Shown piece after piece: positions 1 through 6,818 of a DNA stretch of 6,818 nucleotides. How positions within the stretch are numbered: the stretch's first letter is position 1; each line of letters starts with the position of its first letter. The position numbers were made by a program, and so were the translations under genes. The notes under the pieces were generated by a model. The model was not told where the DNA came from, did not search any database, and saw only the letters and a program-made list of their open reading frames with translations. Source of the stretch: an uncultured Clostridium sp. GTDB taxonomy: Bacteria > Bacillota > Clostridia > TANB77 > CAG-508. The stretch lies in the NCBI GenBank assembly GCA_946008205.1, contig CAMGAZ010000078.1, positions 1-6,818 on the forward strand. Direction: 5' to 3'.

Positions 1-551
1 CGGTATTCCATTTTGGCGGCGTTACGAACCTGATTACTGGTCTTGACGTTTCTAGCCATGTTCTCAACGTTGCTTTGCTGATCTCCTATCACGCCTTCAG
101 TCATATCTATTAATACGTCAAAGCCATTGCTTCTCAGAAAATCAAGTTGTTCTTTGTTAAGCTCTTGTCCATTTATGATACTGTTTAATAAATTTTTCTT
201 TGCCTGATTTATTAAAGCTTCGCGAACTGAAAACAATCCTTGACTTCTCAATTCCGGTTTGAGTATGCTTACTGTTTTCTTTAATGCATTAACGCCAGCA
301 GTTATGGCTTCTTCGTAATTTTTTTGCTTTAGACTATCTAAATCATTTGCATATTGTTTCATCAAACGCTCGGCAATATCTGGATCTATAATCATTTCGA
401 TATCGTTTCTGTCATTAACTACTTTACCAAATTTAAACAAGTTATTTTGCAGCTGTTCACTAGCGGCATTAATCTTGTCTGGATCAGTATTTTTAACAAT
501 ATCTTCAATCGCGCTTTTTGTTGTAGAAACTAATTCTACATAGCCGGCTAA
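1..551 (-). other. Helical C-terminal tail, open at window edge (residues 2090-2272)
   Basis: The remaining sequence is mostly helix-prone and charged, for example ELVSTTKSAIEDIVKN, EQLQNNLFKFGKVV, QYANDLDSLKQKNYEEAI and SVREALINQAKKNLLNS. It ends in QVRNAAKMEY at the window boundary with no stop. I recognise no family. In beta' the region after the bridge helix includes the trigger loop and jaw; no trigger-loop-like sequence could be recognised here, so it may lie beyond the window or be too divergent. Confidence 0.4.
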
Positions 552-3500
552 TTTATCTGCATCAGAATGCTTTGCAGACAAAAAGCCTTCTTTGGCGGCT
601 TCCTGCAAGAAATCTAGTGCTTTGATTTCTCTTGATGTAAGCCTCATGTTTTGAGCGGCTTCGCCAAATATATCGCCAAGCTTAGGACTTCTTAGGTTCT
701 GGACAAGCATATTAATCGTTGTAAACGGAGTATCGATTTCACCAGTTGCGATTCTCATATTTCTCGTAAAGTGAACCGCTTTTGGTTGCATAAGATTCTG
801 ATATGAATTAACGCCTTTTTTAATGACATTTAATTCTTCTTCAGAAAAATTAGCTACATTTGTGGAATCTTCCAAGAATGTTTTAGCATACTGTCTATAA
901 TCATTGTCTAATAATGTAGAAATATCTAAACCTGGAGATTGTGCTTGAATTGCAGAAGCCATCTGTATTTTACTTTTTTCCCAGTCTGAACGCCAACTAT
1001 TTATGGTGTCTATATCTACATAATCTTTGCTTCTCACGTAAACGGTTTTATTTATCGAGTGATCTAATGCTTTGGCGCGCTCTTTATTTATATTCTCATT
1101 ATACTCTGGTAATGCAAGTTGATTCTCAGCACCTAAACCTTGATACTGCTTACTTGTAAACTCTCCATAAGTATCCATTAACATGCTTTTGCTATGGATA
1201 TCTTGTAATCTTTGTGCTCTTAATTGTGCATCTAAATAATCAACTTTTTCATCAGAAAGCATTGCCAAGCTGTTCGCGTCGACGAATTTACCATTCTGGC
1301 CTCTGGAGCCTAAAATGTAAGCTGCAACGCTATCGCCATCGGCGTCCTGTTTCATTCCATGAGCTAAGATGTCAGATGTAAGAATACTTCCTTTTGTTAC
1401 ATCATCTGAAAAATATAATCTAGCTGCAACTGTTGATCTATGATAATCGTTAGGATCACGATGGATAAATATATCAACGCCTTCAGTTTTAGCTCTTTTA
1501 AGCCACTGATTTTTACTAATTCCTAGATCTTTAAAATATTCATCAGTAAAGCCATACTTAGAAAGATCTGCAGTACTTGCAACAGCAAAGCCAACTTTGT
1601 TTCCTTCTCTGTAAGATTCTTTTAAGCTTTTTCCGTTATATTTAAATTTTGAGAATGGGTCTATTTTATCTCTTAGCACCCATTCGCTTTTATCATTTTT
1701 CATTGTCCATGAATTTGTATCAAATACATAAGACAATGAACGATTTGCCATATCTACACGAGAATGGATTCTGTTACCCATAACTACATTTTCTTTTAAA
1801 GAAGCTTCCATATAGTTGGTATAGCTATTATTATATTCTTCAATAGCTGTACCAATACTGTTTCTTGTGCTTTTGATTTTTTCTTCTAAAAGTCTTCTGT
1901 CGTCGTCAGAGTTAAATTCTCCTTTTTGCTGTATTGCCAAAAGTGATTTTAACTCTTCTCTTTTTCTAAATATATTTTGAGATTTCGACTGATATTCTTT
2001 TAATTCAATATCTCCAAACGGTTTATCTTTTACATCGTCAGCAGTAAATCGTGGAGTTCTGCCGGGAATTACTATTTCACCGGTTCCAGTATTAGTGTAG
2101 TTACGTAAAAAGGCTTCGTCAAGACCTAAATCTTTGTCTGTGAAATCTACGACATAATTGTTTCTCCAAAGTGCATCGGGATTATTCATAAAGCCTATTC
2201 TGTTACCTTTGTAATCCCAGGCTATCTCACTAGCTTTTGCTTTTTTAAAACCATACCTGTTGGCAATATCTTCAGCTACATTTTCTCTTCCTTCGAAAAT
2301 TGCTTTGCTAAGTTTCTGTCCAGCAATAACATCTTGTCCATGGATAACATCTTCGATATATTCTTTAGATACTGGGACTTTTTGCCCGATATCGTTTATT
2401 ATTCTGCGATATATATTTATTTGTCTATCGGTTGCACCGAGCATTTCCGGATTAAAAACTGTTTCACCGTCTACAAATGTTCTTGCATATGCTGCGTTAA
2501 AATCTTTACCCCATAACGTTTGTCCTTGAAGGTCTTTTTTTATTTCCCAACCAAGTTTTGCTTTTTCATTTTTGTCTATAACATCATCAAAAGTTTGGAA
2601 AAATTCTTTTTCTTTTCCATCTCTTACCATGTTGTTATAAACGCGTTCCATTTCGTTCTGATCCCAAATCTGGCTGGTTAATGTTCTTAATGTACGATCA
2701 TCGAACTTCGGTTTTTTGTCAAATTCTGTAGGAACTTTTTGGATACCTATTTTTGCGTTATAGAAACCGTCTTTGCCAATTACTTCTAGTCCATTACGAG
2801 TTTGAACTTTGGTAAGTTTATCGAAATTTACTCCGTAACCATTTTCAGGTAATTGAATTGAACCGTCATCACGAATTCTGATATCTTTTCCATCATCAAA
2901 CTCAATTGCAGTTTTGATTTCGGCAACAGCTTTGTCTGCTGCGTCTTTGACATTATTGCCTTCTTTTATGAATTTATTTTTAAGATCATTATATGTTTTC
3001 AAGAATTCCTTATTTACTTCGCCATGTTTATACATGTCTTTAAATTCTTGTGATACATATTCCGCTCCGAAAGTTCTTTTGAAAGCGTCCTCCATCATGT
3101 TTCTTTGTTGTTCCAAGACTTCACTTATTGGATTTAGAGTTTCAATTATGGTTCCATCTTCTGCAACTATTTTTTCTGTGCCCAAAAGTTCTTTCAAAAA
3201 TGTTTTATTTTCTTCTATAAGATCAAATATTGGATTTTCCAGTTTATTTTGAGCTATATCGTCATAAATTTCTTTTGCCAAAAATGCATTTCCAAAATCA
3301 ATTCCTGTAGCCTTTTGAAGACGTTTTATTGCATTAGAGTTGAGAAAATTAGCTATTCTTGTATCTTTTATGTCATTTAATTTGGTATAAACAATTGCAG
3401 TTTCATGTTTGCCACTTGTAGTAGAATTCTTGATCTTTAGATTTGTAGGCAAAACAACTGGTTCTGCAACTAATCTCTTATTTAATAATGTGTCTGCAAC

Positions 3501-6500
3501 TTTACGATAATCTTCTGCACTTTGAATATCTCTACCAAGTATTTTATTTGCATTTTTATATACAATATCGTCTACTTCGTTTTGATCTAGTATGATATCT
3601 CTACCTTCACCAAGTAGGTATTTTTCCGCTACAATACTTGGTCTTGAGGTCTCTTTAACAGTTTCTTCATCAAACTGGCTAAATTGAGAGATAAAAGCAT
3701 GGTTGGCTTTATAAAAACGGCCGCGCCCATATTTTAATTCATATCTTCCGGTTTCTTTATTTAATTCAATAGAATCCTTAAATGCTTCTTGCGTTGTTTC
3801 TTCCGTTACTGGCGCAATTTTTCTACCTTCACGATATCCTGATTTCTCAAGAACAGAACCAACGATTGCTGCACCACCTTCTGTTGGATTAAACATTGCG
3901 TTCAAACGTCGTGCTAATTTGCTATTAATTGTGCCACGTTTTTCTGCTTCATCAATCAGTCTTATTTTGTCACCATTATTGATTTCTCTAGCTTTTAAGT
4001 TAATTCCACTAGTAACTTGTTCTTCGCTAATTTTACTATTTACTACATCGTCATTGGTTTGGATATTTTCCGGAGAATAATAGTTCCCTAATCTGTCAGC
4101 CTTTAGCGTTATACTGCTTTCTTCGACATGAAGAGAACTGGAAGCAACGTTTTCATTAAGATCATTTACACTTCTATATGTCGGCATTGCACTTACATTC
4201 ATTTTTGAAAGCGCTGTATCTTTTAATTCTGTGCCAAACCGATAAATTTGGTCTCCAAATTTTGCTTCGGTTTTTATTGTTCCGTCATTAAATAGATTAA
4301 TAATAGAACTTCTAACTGCTTCAGTAAGCATTATTTTTTCTTGATCAGAATCTAATGCTTTAATAATTCTCTTTACATCAGCTCTCTCAGTTTTTAAGCT
4401 TTTAAGATAATTTACTATATTTTTTCTCTTTTTGGAGTTCGTAAAAGCATCTTCTATAGAAATGTATGTATTGGTTCGATAATCTTTTTGCAAGCTTGCA
4501 GCTAGAATGTCATTATTTCTAATAGCTTCTTTAGCTTGAGTAACAATTCTGGAAACTATTGCTTCTTTTCGTTTTCCTGTAGCTTCAGCTTCTCCTAACT
4601 CTTTCTGTAACCATTTTAATTTTTCAGTACCTTTATCAATGGCTGTTTCTATTTTCCAAACACCATTTGCATCCAGCTCTCCAGTTAGCGTGGTTGCATA
4701 AGAAACGCCGTTTAGACTTGTGTAGCTTGCACCACCAGAAGCTTTAAGCTTAGGAATACATTCTGTTATATCTATAGCTTCGCCACCGAAAGATACCATT
4801 ATTCTTCCATTGTCGTTTTTATAAATTTGGCCGCCTGATTTTTTTATGCTATCTATTAGGGTTTCATTGTATTTTTTTACAGAGCTAACTTGCTGTTGAA
4901 ACAAATTTAATCGTTTGCCATAAGCATCTCCATCAGAATTTTTAAGTTCTTCTATCTGCTTTTGATAATCTTTGATGATACTTGTTTCATCGCTATCTCC
5001 AAAAGAAAATTTATTTATAGTTCCTTTAGGATCATTAAATTCTTTTACACCAACATCTACTCTGTCTTTTAATCCTTTTACAATAGCTTTGTTTTTTTCA
5101 GCAGTATTCGAACGTATAAATACGAAACTTTTTGCTATATTTTGGTGTGGAATGGTGACCGGTTTTAAATCAATATTAGCATTGTCATATTCGTTTAGTA
5201 AGGCACTAAATCTTTCTACAATTTCAAGCGGACTTAGTTTTCTTTCATCAGTCAAAAGTTTTTGAATTTCTTCGATCGGTGTTGATAAAGTATGATAATT
5301 TTCAGATGGTAAGCTATCTATAAATTCCTTTACAATACCAATTTTGCCTATTTCATCAAGCCCATCTATATTTGTATTTGCAGCTTTATAAATAGAATCA
5401 AGCATTTTATATGGACTGTTAGTTTTTAAATTAACAATTCCAGAGTTAAGACGTACGTTCTTTACTCCTCTGCGTCTTAGATAATTAGACATCTTAAATG
5501 CCATTGTTCCATCATCTGTTCTCCAATCTCCTATTGGCTTCATGCCAATATCCATCATGCTACCACCAGAAGAATTGGCTAAAAGTCCAAGGCCAGCTTT
5601 CATTTTAATAATGTCGTTGCTGGTATGCTTTCCACCGCCCCATGATTTTATCCAAGCGACGCCTGAAGAATCTGGATTTACAGTTTTTGCAAAAAAAAGA
5701 GAATTGTCAGCCCATCCAGTGTTATAAATTCCATTGATTTTAAATAGATTTTGCCAAGTTCTTATGTCTCGATACCCTCCACCCAAAGCATTATTGACAA
5801 ACTTTTCGGTTTCTTTGGTAAGCTTGACTCCATTCAAAACATTTTGAAAATCTTTAATATTAACTTTTGATGGATTACTTTGCATAAGTTCTATGTATTC
5901 ACGAAGTTTATCAATATGCAACTGAGCTGGATTTGCGTTAGATATTTCGGCCAAAGCAATGCCTTTTTCTAATGAATTAAAATGACCTTGTTCTATACCT
6001 CTTCCGGCATTTTCAGCAGTTTTTCTTTCAAAACTACCGCTCATTTTTTTCATTAATTCTTCAAGTGTTACAACGTGACCATCGTAATCCAATTCGCTTT
6101 GCGCTAGATTTGTTCTATAAGTTCTTTCGAAAAAATCATATCCTGCAGGTGTTAAAGTTGGAATTCCGTTTTTATCATCAATTCCAATTATATCCATTGA
6201 TTCTGATAATTTGCGCTCTGCTTCTTCTATTGGTAAATATACAGTTGTGCTATACTTAGTTTTTTCAAGATATTCTTCACTTTTTGATGTTATAGGATTT
6301 AATTGAATTGCAACAACGCCTTGGGTATTGTCAAACCCTTGTCTTCCTCTGCCTATTTGATCAAAGAAACCTTTACTTGCATCATTTCTTTCAATGTATT
6401 GTACTTTATTAACACTATAAATAGTTTTGTCATTCCACATTGATGGGAAAAAATCTGTTTCTTCCTGTATATTTGTTATTATTTGATTTCTTTTTTTATC

Positions 6501-6818
6501 AACTCCAAGTACACCTACTACGCCATCAGAATAATATACCTGTTTTCCGTTTGTACTCATAGCATACATTGATAAGTCGGTTGATAATCCATATAATCCA
6601 CCGTTGATTTTGGGGACAATATACATTTTTGCGTCTGATGTTCCATTAAATATGTTTGCTACCTGTTTATTAATATCATTATCCATATGATAATCATATG
6701 TAGCTTTAACAAATTCATCTTCCATGTCTGTAAAAGCATTTGGAATAAATTTGACCTTACCATTTTCATCTATATGCAAACCAGAAATTTCAGCTGATTG
6801 TGTTGAGTCAACCATTGT
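1..6818 (-). CDS. Giant DPBB-type RNA polymerase-like protein (beta'-like module), partial at both ends
   Basis: A single minus-strand frame is open across the whole window: 2,272 complete codons (bases 6818 to 3) with no stop and neither terminus inside. Its last third contains, in order, the hallmarks of the catalytic beta' core of multisubunit RNA polymerase: a lid-like VIPGRTPR (residues about 1583-1590), a helical hairpin (1604-1675), RVDMANRS (1687-1694), RDPNDYHRS (1787-1795) and DADGD (1825-1829). The expected activity is DNA-directed RNA synthesis, the three aspartates holding catalytic magnesium. Bacterial beta' is about 1,400 residues, so this chain is far longer and must carry other domains, possibly the beta-like half. 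Only one cysteine was seen (C687), so there is no beta'-type zinc ribbon. No signal peptide or membrane segment is apparent. ATG at codon 2 has only three bases before it and cannot be judged as a start. Single-chain DPBB polymerases of this size occur in crAss-like and other phages. The reading frame is certain, the polymerase call strong, the phage origin inferred. Confidence 0.85.
552..617 (-). other. Candidate downstream active-site helix with AKHS motif (residues 2068-2089)
   Basis: LDFLQEAAKEGFLSAKHSDA has a helix followed by a small-residue/lysine/histidine motif (A2082, K2083, H2084, S2085), 254 residues after the last catalytic aspartate. Eukaryotic RNA-silencing polymerases carry a conserved AVDxPKTG-type motif downstream of their DxDGD loop, and the pattern here (Q, small residues, then K in a short polar loop) is loosely similar. 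A bridge-helix or nucleotide-contacting role is possible, but this is a weak analogy made by eye. Confidence 0.25.
618..1310 (-). other. Post-barrel region, no recognised motif (residues 1837-2067)
   Basis: This part joins the catalytic barrel to the AKHS motif. It begins with a polar stretch (SRGQNGKFVDANS), then a long helix-prone segment (LSDEKVDYLDAQLRAQRLQD), a tyrosine/glycine-rich piece (DTYGEFTSKQYQGLGAENQ), and more helical sequence including FSEEELNVIKKGVNSYQN. In beta' the equivalent stretch holds the secondary-channel rim and leads to the bridge helix roughly 300 residues after DFDGD. The length here fits that plan, but I see no sequence match to the F-loop or bridge helix. Confidence 0.4.
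1332..1346 (-). other. DADGD catalytic Mg2+-binding loop (D1825, D1827, D1829)
   Basis: The sequence KQDADGDSVAAYI contains the DxDGD signature shared by cellular RNA polymerase beta' (NADFDGD), eukaryotic RNA-silencing polymerases of the QDE-1 type and phage YonO-like enzymes. All three aspartates and the glycine are kept; the second position is alanine where bacterial beta' has phenylalanine. The small hydrophobic residues that follow (VAAYI) fit the beta strand seen after the loop in beta' (MAVHV). The R-x-P block lies 38 residues upstream, close to the spacing in bacterial beta'. With all ligands present, the enzyme is predicted to be active. Confidence 0.85.
1422..1460 (-). other. R-x-P...HR motif of the beta' DPBB (residues 1787-1799)
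   Basis: RDPNDYHRSTVAA follows a hydrophobic beta strand (VDIFIH), just as NRAPTLHRLGIQA follows a strand in bacterial beta'. R1787, P1789, H1793 and R1794 correspond to R425, P427, H430 and R431 of Escherichia coli beta', with one residue inserted between the proline and the HR pair. In beta' the arginine R425 lies near the incoming nucleotide and helps recognise the ribose. A similar role here is inferred from position only. Confidence 0.75.
1737..1760 (-). other. RVDxxxRS motif opening the beta'-like barrel (residues 1687-1694)
   Basis: RVDMANRS reproduces the bacterial beta' signature RVDYSGRS with identical spacing (R1687, V1688, D1689, R1693, S1694) and is followed by a hydrophobic strand (LSYVFD) as in beta' (VITVGP). 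In beta' this block includes switch-2 and the first barrel strand, where the arginines contact template DNA. It makes the assignment to a beta'-like polymerase more specific than DADGD alone, because cellular RNA-dependent polymerases with DxDGD do not, as far as I recall, carry this exact block. Confidence 0.7.
1794..2009 (-). other. Charged antiparallel helical hairpin in the clamp-helix position (residues 1604-1675)
   Basis: Two strongly helical, charged stretches (about 1604-1630 and 1640-1673, rich in E, K, R, Q and L) are separated by a turn-like KGEFNSDD. The hairpin ends about 12 residues before the RVDxxxRS block. Bacterial beta' has its clamp coiled coil, the main docking site for sigma factor, between the lid and this same motif; E. 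coli reads NDLYRRVINRNNRLKRLL at the start of that hairpin, and here the matching stretch reads ELKEYQSKSQNIFRKREE. The resemblance lies in order, character and length, not in residue identity. No partner protein is visible, so sigma binding is not claimed. Confidence 0.5.
2019..2081 (-). other. Lid-like segment (residues 1580-1600)
   Basis: GEIVIPGRTPRFTADD lies just before the helical hairpin, as the beta' lid motif (VLPVLPPDLRP in E. coli) lies just before the clamp helices. Shared features are a hydrophobic beta strand, a proline turn, and an arginine near a second proline. In beta' the lid helps part the RNA from the DNA template. The match is short and would not be convincing alone; its value comes from being in the correct place relative to three stronger motifs. 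Confidence 0.4.
2082..5420 (-). other. Central region, unrecognised (residues 467-1579)
   Basis: More than 1,100 residues separate the Lys/Gly-rich segment from the lid-like motif. Visible landmarks are a strand-rich piece with the only cysteine (GGEAIDITECIPKL, around 680-691), a charged helical stretch (about 732-768), a glycine/arginine-rich turn ELKYGRGRFYKANHAF (about 1027-1042), a charged helix-rich section (about 1170-1290), and KKDLQGQTLWGK (1427-1438). The last has lysines and glycines that could belong to a beta-like barrel, but nothing matches the bacterial beta lysine motif. If the chain is a complete one-subunit polymerase, the beta-like half should be here or just before. Confidence 0.4.
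5421..5681 (-). other. Lys/Gly-rich segment, weak candidate for the beta-like half (residues 380-466)
   Basis: This segment contains NPDSSGVAWIKSWGGGKH (381-398), SGGSMMDIGMKPIGDW (417-432), FKMSNYL (441-447) and VRLNSGIVNLKT (455-466). Two-barrel polymerases need a second, beta-like DPBB that supplies two conserved lysines. From memory, giant crAss-like phage proteins have a KP...K-S...SAVK-type block in that position, and K427-P428, K442-x-S444 and S459-G-x-V-x-L-K465 resemble it. The distance to the beta'-like barrel (over 1,200 residues) is larger than I would expect, which counts against the idea. Treat it as a hypothesis. Confidence 0.2.
5682..6818 (-). other. N-terminal visible region, unrecognised (residues 1-379)
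   Basis: The window opens inside the frame at TMVDSTQSAEISGLHIDENG. The first 170 residues look like mixed alpha/beta sequence with many short hydrophobic strands (KMYIVPKINGGLYGL, VYYSDGVVGVLGV, GVVAIQLNP), followed by helix-rich stretches such as TLEELMKKMSGSFERKTAE and QLHIDKLREYIELMQS. No catalytic motif, zinc site or transmembrane segment is seen, and no family is recognised. It may be a separate folded domain fused upstream of the polymerase. Confidence 0.4.

Larger units (their letters stand above)
1311..1778 (-). other. Beta'-like double-psi beta-barrel catalytic domain (residues 1681-1836)
   Basis: This segment holds three motif blocks that together define the beta' DPBB. Block one is GNRIHSRVDMANRS (1681-1694), matching GKRVDYSGRS in bacterial beta' with the same RVDxxxRS spacing. 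Block two is RDPNDYHRSTVAA (1787-1799), matching NRAPTLHRLGIQA with one extra residue before HR. Block three is DADGDSVAAYIL (1825-1836), matching DFDGDQMAVHVP. From the second R of block one to the first D of block three is 132 residues here, against 108 in Escherichia coli, so there is a modest insertion, probably in the charged stretch around residues 1700-1780 (NDKSEW, DKIDPFSKF). The fold places the DxDGD loop at the active centre. Motif matches were made by eye; the overall fold is inferred. Confidence 0.8.

Noticed and set aside
2914..3252. Plus-strand open frames of 60-112 codons here and at 941-1159, 2260-2529, 4972-5265, 5542-5727 and 6065-6259
   Set aside because: All lie opposite the continuous minus-strand frame, have low-complexity Ser/Leu/Phe-rich translations typical of antisense reading, overlap each other in places, and resemble no known protein.
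3520..3625. Two similar short segments encoding LGEGRDI and LGRDI as a tandem repeat
   Set aside because: The similarity is limited to a handful of residues and does not extend into flanking sequence.
4740..4755. Short palindromic AAGCTT-containing stretch as a regulatory inverted repeat
   Set aside because: It lies inside the coding frame (PKLKAS), is very short, and has no loop or poly-T tract; chance similarity in AT-rich DNA explains it.
4926..4934. DGD in NSDGDAYGKR (residues 629-631) as a second polymerase catalytic loop
   Set aside because: The first aspartate of DxDGD is missing (N-S-D-G-D), and there is no R-x-P or RVDxxxRS block upstream.
5622..5639. GGGKHT (residues 394-399) as a Walker A nucleotide-binding loop
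   Set aside because: It lacks the GxxxxGK[ST] spacing, the lysine is followed by histidine, and no Walker B-like strand is evident nearby.
6813..6815. ATG at codon 2 as the true start of the gene
   Set aside because: Only three bases precede it in the window, so no ribosome binding site or upstream stop can be assessed; it could equally be an internal methionine.
1..6818. Phage tape-measure protein or N4-like (T7-family) virion RNA polymerase as the identity
   Set aside because: Length and helical content would allow a tape measure, but the ordered beta' motifs argue against it. N4-type enzymes belong to the T7 single-subunit family, which lacks DxDGD and the RVDxxxRS block.
1..6818. Stop-codon reassignment, a common feature in gut phages
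   Set aside because: No TAG, TGA or TAA occurs in the coding frame across the window, so the standard code suffices here. The fragment neither needs nor excludes reassignment.

Overview
The window is one uninterrupted piece of a single giant gene on the minus strand. Read from base 6818 down to base 3, one frame stays open for 2,272 codons with no stop, and both ends run out of the window. No gene boundary, RNA gene, promoter, terminator, mobile element or repeat array is visible. The DNA is AT-rich (about one third G+C by eye), with many ATA, AGA and A/T-ending codons. Residue numbers below count from codon 1 at base 6818 and are not the true protein numbering.

The key to the protein lies in its last third. 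Residues about 1580-1836 read like the core of the beta' subunit of multisubunit RNA polymerase, with the landmarks in the right order. First comes a lid-like VIPGRTPR segment, then a long charged helical hairpin where beta' has its clamp helices. These are followed by RVDMANRS (compare RVDYSGRS in Escherichia coli beta'), RDPNDYHRS (compare RAPTLHRLG), and the metal-binding loop DADGD (compare DFDGD). The spacing from the R-x-P arginine to the first catalytic aspartate is 38 residues, against 35 in E. coli beta'. I therefore call the gene a giant double-psi beta-barrel (DPBB) RNA polymerase-like protein.

Layout on the minus strand, N- to C-terminal: residues 1-379 (bases 5682-6818), unrecognised; residues 380-466 (5421-5681), a lysine/glycine-rich segment that is a weak candidate for the beta-like half; residues 467-1579 (2082-5420), a long unrecognised region with several charged helical stretches; residues 1580-1836 (1311-2081), the beta'-like module; residues 1837-2067 (618-1310), a downstream linker; residues 2068-2089 (552-617), a possible active-site helix with an AKHS motif; residues 2090-2272 (1-551), a helical tail still open at the window edge.

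The best guess for the source is a large-genome bacteriophage of an AT-rich host. Very long single-chain proteins carrying DPBB RNA polymerase domains are known from crAss-like and other tailed phages, where at least one (phage phi14:2 gp66) is packaged in the virion and transcribes early genes after entry. The canonical DxDGD loop here differs from the DFDID type that I recall for crAss-like enzymes, so this may be a separate lineage. Phage origin and virion packaging are inferences, because no neighbouring gene is visible to confirm them.
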